64,000 bases of DNA, taken from NCBI GenBank assembly GCA_964030785.1, contig OZ034979.1, positions 37,747,984 to 37,811,983 of the forward strand. Reading direction: 5' to 3'. The notes under the pieces were generated by a model. It did no database searches, was not told the origin of the DNA, and saw nothing but the letters and a program-made list of their open reading frames with translations. Source of the stretch: Siderastrea siderea (lineage: Eukaryota > Cnidaria > Anthozoa > Scleractinia > Rhizangiidae). The translations under genes and the position numbers were made by a program. Below are positions 45,579 through 56,982 of the stretch, piece after piece. Numbering within the stretch: the stretch's first letter is position 1; the number at the start of each line of letters is the position of its first letter.

Positions 45579-46205
45579 GTAAGTGCAGTGTCGAATTGTT
45601 AAATAGTCAACCGCTTTGCATAAATTTCCCCACCTTTTAGTAATCACTCACATCTGAAAGATCCATTTTAGTGGAATCTATGAGTTGTCAGGTCGTTTGG
45701 TACAAACGTACACCGTTTCAATAGCAATCTTCATACGATCATGCTTCGACAGCTTCGGTCTCTTCGGCAAGTTTGAACAGTCTAGTCGACAAAATTTTAG
45801 CCCGGGAGTTTAAGCCAAATTAAACTGAAGCTGTTTTGTACTGGGTCGTTAATCCTCGTTTAAACATAGGAGTAGAACCTTGTTTTATCTTGTAACAGCA
45901 GGCCATAGATGACGTGGAAGAGAGAAGAGAAACTGAATTTTGTGTTATGTCTAGACGGATACGGGAGAAGGACAAACGAAAATCATTTATTTTAAGCTTA
46001 ATTACTTTGTAAGGCTACATATCTCCAAAATTTGCGTTTATCTATTTCTATAGGGTTTTAAGCTGCTTCTATAGGGTTGCGTAGTGTTTGAGAGGGTTAT
46101 CTAGTAACAAACAGCGCGAGTTTCCGGCCGTCCGGAGTGGGCGCTTTGTGCGATTAAAAAATGTGCTGTTAAAGCACCTTTCGGCCAATTTGGATGACGC
46201 GCCGC

Positions 46206-46354
46206 TAATTCTTCCCATTTCAACAACAACAACAACAACAACAGCAGTTTATTTGCATTCCCAATTACAAATGGTATTGCACATAAAAAAAAAAAGAAGA
46301 AGAAAAAAAAAGTATATAAAGTTAAAGTAGCGCAAGCGGTCAATTTACAATTCT
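46206..46354 (-). mobile_element. LINE 3' end (left part, split by an 8-kb transposon)
   Basis: On the minus strand: TTGACCGCTTGCGCTACTTT, a T-rich stretch, then TGTGCAATACCATTTGTAAT and AATAAACTGCTG followed by TTG repeats (the AAC repeat at 46221-46240 on +). This is a LINE tail whose coding part lies at 54472-54900. Confidence 0.75.
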
Positions 46355-46748
46355 ATGGCGCGTTTATACTGTCAAAATTCAACATTACAAATCGAGAGTC
46401 AACATTCCAAAATGACCGCCATAGCTCCAATTCAGTCAACAAACCTTTTCTAAATCGAATGGGATTTTCTCGTAGCAGATGGGTTAATTCGATCGGATAC
46501 TTTTCAAATTGACCAGTTTCCTTCTAAATCGAGCAAATTAAATCGTTCACATTAAATCGATTAGGTTAATTCGATCAAATACTTTTCAAATTGATTTGAT
46601 ACCTTCCAAATCGATCAGTTTCCTTCTAAATCGATTATCAGTTCCCTGCTGAATTAAAATCGATCACCATACCCAAGATGACCCAAGATGCTTTGCTGGT
46701 ATACTGTATCCGCTGTCAAAACACGACCGCGGGCTCTTCAGTTTACAC

Positions 46749-48729
46749 ATGGAGCGACCGTCAAAGGACGAAGCAGAGGTAAAGTCTAAGTCTAATTATA
46801 CTTTAATATATGTACCTAGAATATGATTTATTCATGAAAGTGGCGCATGTTTCTTTAGAGGTTGCATTCTGTAATATCTCCAACGCATCGAATGCTCTTA
46901 AACTTGTGTATCTCTTAAATTTCGAGTTGTCAGTCCCTGACATTGCCCAGGTGCTGGGTGTGTCAGAAAGTACCATCTTCAGGTGAATGATGACGTATGG
47001 TCTTTCAGCTCATTAGAATGTGGTTCTATCTGATCAAGAGCTTGAGGATAAAGTAAGAGACGTCCTAAGAGAGTTTCCCAATGCAGGTTACCGCAGGGTA
47101 ATTTCTCAGCTTAGTGTTAATGGTTTAAGACCAGCACAGCTACATCTCAGGGAAGCAAGGAGTGGTAGAGAGGTGGCTGCATTTAACACCAAGAAGACAA
47201 TACAATGTGTCTGGCCCCTTAGCACTACGGCATATTGATGGCAATCACAAACTAATTCGGTGAGGTCTTCATATTTTTTGTGGTGCTTCATATTTTTTTG
47301 AGGGTGTGAGTATGGGGCGGGGGGGGGGGGATAACTCAAGTTTACCCATTATTACCAATAACAAACTGTGATACAGAAACTTTTTTTTAAAAAAAATCTA
47401 CTTGTATTATGAAAGGAGCAACATATATATTAAACTTAATCTTAATTTCTAGGTGGAGAATGGTAATTCATGGAGGAATAGATGGATTCACAAGAATCCC
47501 CGTTTTTTTGAAATGCAATACCAACAATCGGGCTGAAACTGTCCTAGATGCCTTTCTGAAAGCCACACAAGAATATGGATTGCCATCAAGAGTGCAGTCA
47601 GACAAAGGCGGTGAAAATACTGCTGTCTCATTGTACATGTTACAACGTCACCCTCAGAGGGGGCCAGGGAGAGGAAGCATGATCACAGGTCGCAGTGTTC
47701 ACAACCAGAGAACAGAAAGGTTGTGGCGTGATTTGTTTGATGGGTCTCTTACATTTATTACCACTTATTTTACCACTTGGAAGATAATGGTGTATTGGAA
47801 CCATCAAACCCACAGCATTTGTTTTCTTTACACTATGTGTAAGTTCCAAGAATTAACAGGCACATAGAGAACTGGAAACAAGGTTTTGTACGTCATAGGA
47901 TAAGAACAGCAGGCAGTAGAAGTCCTATGCAACTTTACATCCTCGGCCTTCTCAACTTGAGGAGCTCCCAGCATGTGGCTGTACGTAATGTTTATGAGCC
48001 TACCTCTCAGGTAAACAGAGTGAAATTTGAAATCAAATTTTTACTCAATGTAGGTGCCCCCCAAAAACCCCTCCCCCTTCTTTTCAGAGCTGCTTGATTT
48101 GAGTGTTGACCAACCTGCATCATGGTCATTTATGTAAATAAACCTGGTTTTTGAACAAGTAAATGAAAGTTATTAAAAAAGCTTGGCTAGATTTTAATGA
48201 AAAGAATAGATAGACCTGACTCTAAGTTACAGCACGGAGTCAAAAAGTGTGACCACCCTTAATTAATTCACATTATTTTGTGAAGCTATTTCCAATCAGA
48301 AGTTGAAAAGAAGCCAGTTCTGATGATTGGAGTAAATTTGTATGAGAGAATGTGAATAAATTAAGAGCAGTCACCCTTTTGGCTCCTTCCTGTAACTTTT
48401 GAGATAAGAAGAATAAAGGAAATTGCCTAATCTCAATTCACCTTTGGCATTAAAATTTTCTCTTTCTTTCATCCCAGGAGGAGTTTGAGCAGTATGGAAT
48501 TGACTGGGATGGCCCACTTCCACAGGAAGCAACTTCAGATGAGGCCATTGTGGAGGTGCCAGAAATGGGGTGCCCACTATCTCCAGAACAGTATCAAGAA
48601 CTTCTCAACAGCATTGACCCACTTAGAGAAAGTGAATCTTCTGGGATTGACATTTATATGGAAACAGTAACATTTGTTAACACACATGTTGTAAATGCAT
48701 CATACGTTAAGGTACGTGGCTCGATCTAA
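46749..48729 (+). pseudogene. DDE/integrase-fold transposase (decayed, four exons)
   Basis: Exon 1 (46749-46778, MERPSKDEAE) lies inside the left TIR, with donor GTAAAG. Exon 2 starts at 46861 with a helix-turn-helix (LSVPDIAQVLGVSESTIFR), then in-frame TGA 46984 and TAG 47014, SDQELEDKVRDVLREFPNAG, a frameshift near 47185, and the first catalytic Asp in LALRHIDGNHKLIR (47237), ending 47259. Exon 3 (47453-48010) starts [20 protein letters not shown], with the second Asp in QSDKGGEN (47601) and the Glu in NQRTERLW (47715), 38 residues later. It then has a frameshift near 47755 and a TAA near 47840. Exon 4 (48479-48729) is acidic and ends at TAA 48727. The D,D,E arrangement and GGID.F.R / SDKGGEN motifs mark an integrase-like transposase. 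Inactive. Confidence 0.88.
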
Positions 48730-49783
48730 TTTTTGATTTTTTAATTGACTTAATCCAACACAATAAGGGTTTTTAAATATCCACTTATGTCTCTGTGTTA
48801 ATACTTTTCACTCAATTCCAGTAAAGCTGAGTGGCTAGTGTACAAAACTTTGCAAGAAATTAACTTTAACTTTCACTCATCACATCACGAAATGAGGGGT
48901 TCATAACAACTGTTAAAGCTGTACTTAGAAACAACAACTATAACAACTGTACCTAGAAAATTCCTGAATCGAAAATACAATTTCAAAGTTATGTTTGGAA
49001 TCAACCAAAAATTGATTGGCTTCATCAAAATAATTATAACGATGACACAATATAGAGGATACAATAACACATACTGTGCCCGATTATGAAAATAATTTAA
49101 CAATTATCCAACATATGACAGCTTTCGATTAAAAAGTATTTTTCTCTTAAAATATTATAAACATCTCTCTGACAATATTATTGATTTTTTTCTACTGAAA
49201 CTAAACCTTTAAAACTGTTAAACATAACTACAATGTAGATGACTCCTTTCAGCTATTAATTTAAAAGTATTTTCTCTGAAAATGCAATTAAAATTAATTA
49301 ATCACTTCCTTCAACTACTGATATACAATATATTTTTTTTTTAATCAAGAAATGACTTATATCCAGAAACTTTGCTTGTACCATATACAGTGAACCATGA
49401 CAAAAGTTCAAAAGCAAATTGAAATTGTAACTGAGTTAAATGAGTGCCAAATATTTCAGAGTGAGAGAACTGGATTGAGGGATCAATGACATAATCTACA
49501 CAACAATTTGAAATTGAAGTGTCTGAATGCAGCTAATTTTGTATGTTACCTGGTATTGTGAGATGCTGCATTTCTACATTGTGATTTTAGACAAGTCACT
49601 TTTCCCTGGATCTAGTTTTCTCAAAAATATACTTGAAACAGACAAACCTCTGAAAATGGCAGCCAGTTGAATGGAGAATTCACACTCGATTTCATTTGAT
49701 TTCTTCTCAAATATTAGTCTTGGAATTTTTCAAATATATGTAACAGTAACTAAGCCAAACCTAAACAAAATCACAGTAGAGCC
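48730..49783. other. Spacer between the convergent transposon genes
   Basis: AT-rich, no supported gene; both genes read towards it. Confidence 0.6.
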
Positions 49784-52700
49784 TCATGGTACATTAAAAT
49801 TTGGCTTTTTATCCTCCATTGCTACAACTAGTCCTGTTTTAAATGTTTTGTAATCCTCCAAGTGTCGAGGTAGTTTTAGGGCCTGGAGACATGTGGATGC
49901 AAATATTGCATCATCCATTGCATCAAAAGCTACAGTGATATCTCCTGCTGAAGGCACTGTGCAGGCTCCTGTTTTGAACCGGAGGAATTGTAGCAGCTCT
50001 AAAGAGAAATCATGAGATAAAGACATAATCAAAAAATAATCCAAGATATAACTGGTGTTCATTGTTGTGAGTCAATCCGCCAAGCAATTTATGATACCCA
50101 TCTTGTATAGTAATTTATCCTCACTGCATTACCACATCACGGTAGACTAAGTTATGGGAGGAGTCCACGACTACTGTGGCATTTAGGGTATATAGTGGGC
50201 AACAAGGGTAGCATCGTCAACCGGCACCAGGGGAGGAGGTTGGGTCAACAAAATCTTCCTCCACCGGAACGCCGGCAAAAATGACAGTCATCGAGTCAAA
50301 AACCAGGAATTTAAGCCGAGGCCGCAAAGCATCATGCACGCCCCGAGGCATGAACGTACGCTGTATTTTGAAAGGTTTAAATCCAATTCCGTGATGCGCT
50401 TATTATGTATGCAGTGAGAATAGTAACAGATAGGCACTTACAACTCTTACAGAGAAAAAAAAAATTGGATAGAGAAGGCATACCATTATTTTTACTCTCT
50501 TCAATGAAGCGAATGAACATATCTTTTTGATCCTTGTGTTCACCTGCATCGGGAAAGGTGAGCACTTCCTTCACCCTCTCTGGGGTTACGGAACCTTCAT
50601 GATAAACAAAGAATGGCTCGAACAGCAACGGCCTGGCTTTCATTTCATCCAGTACACCTAAAATCTTGAGTCCCTCATGGAGTTGATCCAACAACACTTT
50701 CCTTTTGTTGAGAACAAAGTGGCACATGATAAACTGTACAATTTCATCCTTGTTTTCCATCTGCATGTGGAATACAAATTGCTTTTAGGAAATGCATGTA
50801 TATTGCATCATAATTACAGAATGAAATGGTTATATTAAGGTAAAGGATATAATATGTTTGAAATACCCCTTTGATGGGTTCTTTTCCACTCCTACATTCA
50901 TATCCCATTAAACATTCTTCTATTTGTTAGCTTTATTGATAACCCGGGCTAATGTCTGAGATTATATTGTAACAGCATCAGTCTAATAATAACGTGACAC
51001 ATTTTTTATACTGGTGATACAGTGTGCTACATGTACTCTCATTCCATCAAAGAACAAGGCTGGAGAACTCTTTAAATTATAGGAAGCAAGCATAAGTTAG
51101 GTGCTTGGTTAAGGCATTTTTGCAGCAAATCCTACCGTAAGGGTTGTAGTGCACCCACTCTCTGACAGCAGGTCAATAAACTGTGAATCTTGGTTAATGA
51201 GGTTCATCTGCTCAGAGTCGGCCATAACTATCTGGGGTAATGAAAATCATCAATCAAATGGTGCGATATAAAGTCATCAAATTGGTTGAAACCAGATACC
51301 TTTCATATCATCAAATTGGTTGAAACCAGATGTTTAATAATAAATACGAATGAACCTCTACTAGGGAAATGTTGTGCACCCCCCTCCCCTCCCTACATAA
51401 AGACATCATCATCATCACCTCTTAACAGAACTTGGAAATGTCCTGATTTCTGGCAAGAGATGGGCCTCTCTAAAATGACACATGTCTGTCAATTTGCAAG
51501 TGCCCAAAAGTGCCTAAGAAGGGGTTTACAAGAATAGACCAGGATTAGACAATTATAGTTAGGTTATGAAATGCCAGTGGGACATACCCACCAAAAATTG
51601 AGCAAAGAAAAAAATCCCAAGGGGGGGGGGGGGAGTATATTTTTTCCCGAGCCCGAGTGGAAAATGAAACCATAACCTTCTAGATACTAGTTCGATGTTT
51701 TAACATCCAACTAAAAACCACAGCAAATATATGGGGTCATAAACTAGCTTCAAATTCCTAATGATTTTAAATGATGCAGTCTACACTAATGGTTTGTGGG
51801 TTAATGGTTAAAATGAGTGGTATATATCCTGCCATACTGCCAAATTGAATATATCATGAAACATGTATTGCTTTTTAGTCAGGCTGCACATTACCAAACT
51901 ATGCATTTAAATGAGGTGGGTGCTGCAATGCATCATTTGATATTCAGTAATAACAGACCTCAAAGAAACCTTGAGGAAAGGATATTACCTGGAGGTGGTA
52001 ATAGTTCCACTGCTTCCTCCAGCACATGTCTCCTCATGCTTTCGCAACAAGTCCATTGGAACTTGGGATTTGCAATTGACACGTGACACTTTTGGGCTAA
52101 TGGAGATCTTTAAAAAAAAGGCTTGATTAATTATTTTGGATTCTTTAGACACTAACAATGAATGGTATCATTTATTGACATCCTGTACCTGAAACAGAAA
52201 TAGATTACTAATGGGCATCATAGTGCTGTTAACTCATTCGTTTTTTCATTCTTTCATTGGTTTATTTATTTATTTATCTATTTATTTATTTTTATTTATT
52301 TTTTCACTCATTCATTTTAATTATACCATTATTCCCTTTCACTTTTAAATATAAGCAACTGTTTTTAGTTTATTTGTAGTTTTAAGTAAACTTCAACAAA
52401 GCCTATTAAGCACCCTGGGTCCTGTAAAGGGGATACTTATGATTGCATGATTTGTCAGGAGAAAGAAAAAATAGAAGGGAAACATGCACCCAACTGCATT
52501 TGCTCCTGCTCTGAAGGTGAAAACAGCAGGTGCTTCTGAAGGGGCCTTATATACCCCTTAGCAGACGCAATGGTCGCTTTCAGGTAAGGTACAGTATATC
52601 CGCCAGGTGGCATGGATAACACCATTAGTTGGCAATTACCCCTTTCACCTGTTCGAAGAATCTCGTAGCCTCCCGCATTTTCCAGTATCGGAAAAGCCTC

Positions 52701-53149
52701 TAAAATTTTTTCGTGTACATGCTGGCTGTTGCCACCTTTTGCAAAGCAAATGCTTTTTTCTTTGAGACCAGCCAAAGCCATGGACACCTTCTCAAAGGCT
52801 GAAGGGGGAGTTGTTGCATTTTTTTTTCTAGACACACGAATGTTCATGTCCACGTATTTCTAACAGGTATGCTTATCTGTTCCCCTGTTGAGGTTGCCAC
52901 CATATGACGTTTAGGTGCCGGCTGCTTTCCACTCCTAGAGCTGGTGCTGGCACGACTATTGTTAGGTGGCCTGAAACCGAACAGTCTTCTGTGTTCCTCG
53001 ACAACTGGTAACCCAGCTGCCGCAGGTGCTGCAGGTGCCATAGGGGCCACATGTGATGACCCTTGAGGTCGATTTTCCAGCTGGCTGACTGCGTTTAGTA
53101 AATTTTCAGCACATGTTTTCAGCAAATTTTTTGTTTCTTTGTCACCCAT
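49784..53149 (-). pseudogene. HECT-type E3 ubiquitin ligase-like gene carried by the transposon (stop and frameshift)
   Basis: Exons on the minus strand: 53149-52844 (MGDKETKNLLKTCAENLLNA, Ala/Pro-rich linker, HRRLFGFRPPNN), 52843-about 52490 (FEKVSMALAGLKEKSICFAK, YEILRTGERGNCQLM, GGYTVPYLKATIASAKGYIR), 52088-51989 (short Cys/His motif CKSQVPMDLLRKHEETC), 51231-51136 (MNLINQDSQFIDLLSESGCT), 50760-50484 (QLHEGLKILGVLDEMKARPL) and 49998-49784. The last reads LLQFLRFKTGACTVPSAGDI, then ASTCLQALKLPRHLEDYKTF. This matches the HECT C-lobe, with the catalytic Cys at 49889-49891. Cnidarian and fish genes of this layout are often annotated G2E3-like; I rely on memory for that. Most introns have GT..AG ends; the donor after 52490 is uncertain. 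TGA replaces Arg after NTWT, and an A-run shifts the frame. The catalytic exons look intact. Confidence 0.82.
52258..52300. repeat. TTTA microsatellite
   Basis: GGTTTATTTATTTATTTATC followed by further TTTA units in the intron between HECT-like exons. Confidence 0.9.
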
Positions 53150-53231
53150 GTTCTTTGTGATGTGAAAGAAATCTAGGGTTAAACACCAACAACAGGCGAT
53201 CTTTTCTCTCTGCATCTTAATTTTATGATAT

Positions 53232-53631
53232 TGCATCAGTCAATTGCACTTGTGCCCACCCCCCCTCTTGGGCAACACTGGGGGGCATTTGTTCACTTTC
53301 TCTGTCCCCAGGGTGGGGCATTGTGTACCTTCTCTGCCCCTGGGGTGGGGAATTTGTTTACCCCAGGCAAACCCACACATAGTTTCAAAACCGTGTGCAC
53401 TGCGTTCGTTCGTGACAAGGTTTCACATACGCATTTCACATGTAACAAACCTGGTGTGAAAGTAGAATGAGAATCAACTATTGTGTAAATGACAATCACA
53501 CCTCAGAGCATCTGGATGGCTTATCTGTGCCCACCCCAGGGAATTTGCCCAATTCTTTTAAAAAAGATATGAATGCCATGGGTTAGCCAGGGGGGGAGGG
53601 ATGGGCACAGGAGGTGGAATTGACTGATGCA
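53232..53631. mobile_element. MITE, 400 bp, nested upstream of the HECT-like start codon
   Basis: The left end TGCATCAGTCAATTGCAC is mirrored at the right as GTGGAATTGACTGATGCA, followed inward by GTGCCCACCCCCC / GGGATGGGCAC. GGGGTGGGG and CCACCCCAGGG blocks recur inside. It lies 83 bp upstream of the HECT-like ATG, between it and the right TIR. No clear target duplication. Confidence 0.75.
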
Positions 53632-54471
53632 CAATCAGGAGTCCTGGCAAAATATAAGGACTCATGCACTTATACTTCTGTTTAGTGTTTAAATAAGAGC
53701 TATATCAGCTAATGATGTTAAATTTGGCCATTATTTATCACTCAATCACTAGTAGGGCAACTGTTTTCAATTGAACAATGCCAGTCATTTACACGAACAA
53801 AATCTACCCTACACTTAACAGTAAGCATTTTCCTCCCCTGCTCCAAATGTAAACCATGAAACGTTTACTTTAACTATCGGAATCTTTGCTTTTTTCTTTC
53901 TCCGGTTGTGTTTTTGGAAAATCCGTGGTTATCCTAATGAACTTTCGATGCGTTGGAGATATTACAGAATGCAACCTCTAAAGAAACATGCGCCACTTTC
54001 ATGAATAAATCATATTCTAGGTACATATATTAAAGTATAATTAGACTTAGACTTTACCTCTGCTTCGTCCTTTGACGGTCGCTCCACGTGTAAACTGAAG
54101 AGCCCGCGGTCGTGTTTTGTCAGCGGATACAGTATACCAGCAAAGCATCTTGGGTATGGTGATCGATTTTAATTCAGTAGGGAACTGATAATCGATTTAG
54201 AAGGAAATTGATCGATTTGGAAGGTATCTAATCAATTTGAAAAGTATCTGATCGAATTAACCTAATCGATTTAATGTGAACGATTAAATTTGCTCGATTT
54301 AGAAGGAAACTGGTCAATTTGAAAAGTATCCGATCGAATTAACCCATCTGCTACGAGAAAATGCCATTCGATTTAGAAAAGGTTTGTTGACTGAATTGGG
54401 GCTATGGCGGTCATTTTGGAATGTTGACTCTCGATTTGTAATGTTGAATTTTGACAGTATAAACGCGCCAC

Positions 54472-54900
54472 ACAATTCTTGTATCTAATGGTTCATTTCT
54501 TAATGAAAAAGCTTCGTAAATGAAGTGACCTAATCTTTTACAAATGAAAGCATCAGTGCTATTAAAGAGAAAAACAATTTTGTTATTAGCATTTAAATAA
54601 TCGAATTCGGGATATTTGCTAATGATATCTTCCACTAAAGAATTTCTAATTGTGTCATATTTGTTGCAAAATAAGATGAAGTGTGCTTCGTTTTCAACGT
54701 CATTTGAGCTGCAGTATTGACAGATTCTCAGATGCTCGGGGAGTTTAGGGGTGGAATGTCTTCCAGTTTCAATTCTTAGGTTATGATTACCTGTCCTCAG
54801 TTTTGCTACTGCCCGCCGATGTTTCTGGTTTGCAAGTTGTGGTTGACATCTTAGCGGCATGACGACATGGTCACGCAAACGCAGTATGATAACTAAATCT
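54472..54900 (-). pseudogene. LINE ORF2 C-terminal fragment, split from its tail by the 8-kb transposon
   Basis: On the minus strand: KLRTGNHNLRIETGRHSTPK, LPEHLRICQYCSSNDVENEA, HFILFCNKYDTIRNSLVEDI and RLGHFIYEAFSLRNEPLDTR. The C-x2-C...H-x4-C pattern (CQYCSSNDVENEAHFILFC) is the zinc-knuckle-like end of cnidarian non-LTR RTs. The open frame runs on into the TIR (about 15 chimeric residues to 54411). Across the 8-bp duplication, the original frame would instead reach TGA at once in 46335-46346. 5'-truncated, RT core absent. Confidence 0.8.
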
Positions 54901-56087
54901 AGTAAATAAGAACTAACGCGTCGTTATGAAAGACATTGACTTGTTGTTAGTGCCTTTAAAGCTTAGAATCGTTTTTTATACACATATAACTATCAAAAAC
55001 CGAAGAAAAAATTTTCGTGTCATAGACACTTTAAAGGGTACACTGAACAAATTTCGAGTCCATTTTTGAAAAATGTGACTGAAAATATCAGTTGCAGAAT
55101 AGCTCACTACTCTGTCATTTGTTTAAAGAAACAAAAATAAATTAAAACTAGTAGTAATCAAAGATTAAGAGAGGGCGTTCGATTGGTTGCATTATATCAG
55201 ACAGTGAAGTATTTTTTCGCTTTGTCGGTACCTTTTGTTTTGCTGTCAACTAGAGGACGACCATTCTCGTTCCAGAGCCTACGATCTGTTCAGTCAGCGG
55301 TGGGATCGTAGGGCTCTGGTATCAGCCATTACCGGATGTCGTGAAATTCACGACATCCGGTAGCCCGTATCTAATTCGTTAAGGTGCTATTGCGCCTGCT
55401 CTATTCTCGTCCGTGGAGCTCTGGGCATGACAATTCTGACAACAGCCGAGAAATTTGAATTCCTATCGATCGAGTCATGGTGTCAGATCGACTAAAAGCT
55501 GTTCGGGACCCTCTAAATCTGCAATTAGCGGAAAACCTGGAGCTTTAAAAGGAACAATTTTAAGAGCGGCTATCCGTAACTTTCACCTAGGACCATGCAA
55601 GATGGAAAAATCGAAAATTGCCAAACTTTGTCACAATAAAGGTCTTCCCAAAACATTTATAAAAATGTAAGTTTTAATTTATTCCGGTAAATATTTCACC
55701 ATTACGACGACTTTATCATTCCGATGGCTCGGGAGCGAGTATTAAAAACGACCAGAAAGTGTCACTTAAATCAACCGCTCGTCTTGAATTGTGAAGACAG
55801 AAATATCAATATCAAAGCCATGTAGTATAAGTAGGATATTTCCTTGTCATGTTTACTTTGTCAAATTTTAAATCGATGGAAACCAGAATTTTTGAGAGAT
55901 TTTTAAAATTTAAGAACGCTTGTCTGTAAAAATCAAACAACGCGGCGAGGGTGGAAAATTCGATTTCTTTCATATTTTAATGTTAGATAGGTTAGGGTAT
56001 ACCTAAAATCACTGGATACTTTTTTTGGCAAAATACCCTTTTATTTAAAAAAAAAATGCAAATAACGAACTTCCGTTAAAATCGCTA
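54901..56087. other. Intergenic, with two strong hairpins
   Basis: No recognised gene. A short + open frame near 55455-55670 (71 codons, ending in a basic PKTFIKM) has no known features. Confidence 0.5.
55267..55362. repeat. Pair of strong hairpins
   Basis: CCAGAGCCTACGATC (55273-55287) faces GATCGTAGGGCTCTGG (55305-55320) with one unpaired base. Immediately after, TACCGGATGTCGTGAA (55330-55345) faces TTCACGACATCCGGTA (55347-55362), a perfect 16-bp stem with a one-base centre. Confidence 0.92.
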
Positions 56088-56145
56088 TTTGAAGCAGTGC
56101 GTTCGCGTGCAAAAACAAATCCCTCTGTCGTCTTTACACTCAAAC

Positions 56146-56942
56146 GAAGAAAACCGTGAACACTGAAAATATTTCTGGAATGTTTATTGTGTTTTGACCA
56201 ATCACATGCGAGACCTTGTAACCGCAGAAAACAAGTGGGTTTCTCAGTGACGGAAACGAGTTGGTTCTCCATTTGTTTTGAAAGACCTTCATCTTAACTT
56301 ACAAGAATTTAAATTGTTATTTCTTTTTATCCGAGAGCCACATGCGCTACGGGGGCGAAAAATGTGTGAGTGGTCTTTGGCTTGTTGCGGCTGCATCGTA
56401 GCAACGACCGCGGACTGTCAAAAGCGGCGTTCGTTATTCTTCAACAGCCTGGTGTACCGTTGCTAAATTAGAAAATATGTCATTTTCATAATGTGCAACT
56501 ACATGTGCAAGCCCGGTTCGAAGGCACGAATGATTCGGCCTAAATAAATCGAGTCAGCTGTGCTGTCAATGGCCGAATTTGGAGAGAGAATATCGCAGTT
56601 TTTACTTCAAGGTGAAATAACTGCCGCTTGAGTTGGTTTTATTTGAAATGTCGGAAACACTGATCGTTGCGTCAGTTTGTCGAAAAATTTTATAAGGCAA
56701 AAGCGCTCAAACCTATCTTCGCTTGCGTAGTGCGTGGAGCTCTCAAATAGAAAGGAAGAGCACTTCCAATTTCTGTAAGATAAACTGGTGAAGATTAAAC
56801 CTTGTCGTCTTTCGAAACACCTCGATTCCGTGACTGAGAACCCATTCGTTTTCTGCGGTTACAAGGTGTCGCATGTGATTGGTCAAAACACAGATTCCAG
56901 GAATATTTTCAGTGTTCACGGTTTTCTTAATTTGAGTGTAAA
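56146..56942. mobile_element. Palindromic element nested in the left arm
   Basis: ACACTCAAACGAAGAAAACC, GTGAACACTGAAAATATTTC and CCAATCACATGCGA...CTTGTAACCGCAGAAAAC (56147-56245) are mirrored at 56845-56942. The right arm of the large repeat lacks this segment. Confidence 0.7.
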
Positions 56943-56982
56943 ACACCCAAATCTACTTTTACAATCTCTCAAGAGCTTCAAA

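Larger units (their letters stand above)
43068..46205. repeat. Tandem segmental duplication, unit C (APOL copy 3, more diverged)
   Basis: APOL CDS followed by a flank matching 9113-11050 and 19540-27500, with more substitutions and indels than A against B. An insertion with GGCTCAGTCTC / GAGACTGAGCC ends lies near 44690-44780. It ends near GATGACGCGCCGCTAATTC (46192-46210), where a LINE tail starts. Confidence 0.8.
46355..54471. mobile_element. DNA transposon, 8117 bp, about 530-bp TIRs, 8-bp TSD, carrying DDE transposase and HECT-like genes
   Basis: Ends ATGGCGCGTTTATACTGTCA (46355) and TGACAGTATAAACGCGCCAC (to 54471). TIRs are 46355-46892 and 53944-54471. ACAATTCT is duplicated at 46347-46354 and 54472-54479. 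TIRs contain many AATCGA/TCGATT motifs. Inside lie a + strand integrase-type transposase gene and a convergent - strand HECT-type gene, plus simple repeats at 47322-47330, 51619-51631 and 52258-52300. Confidence 0.92.

Noticed and set aside
46749..53149. Integrase-like and HECT-like genes as host genes
   Set aside because: Both lie inside one pair of long TIRs with an exact target duplication and both are decayed.
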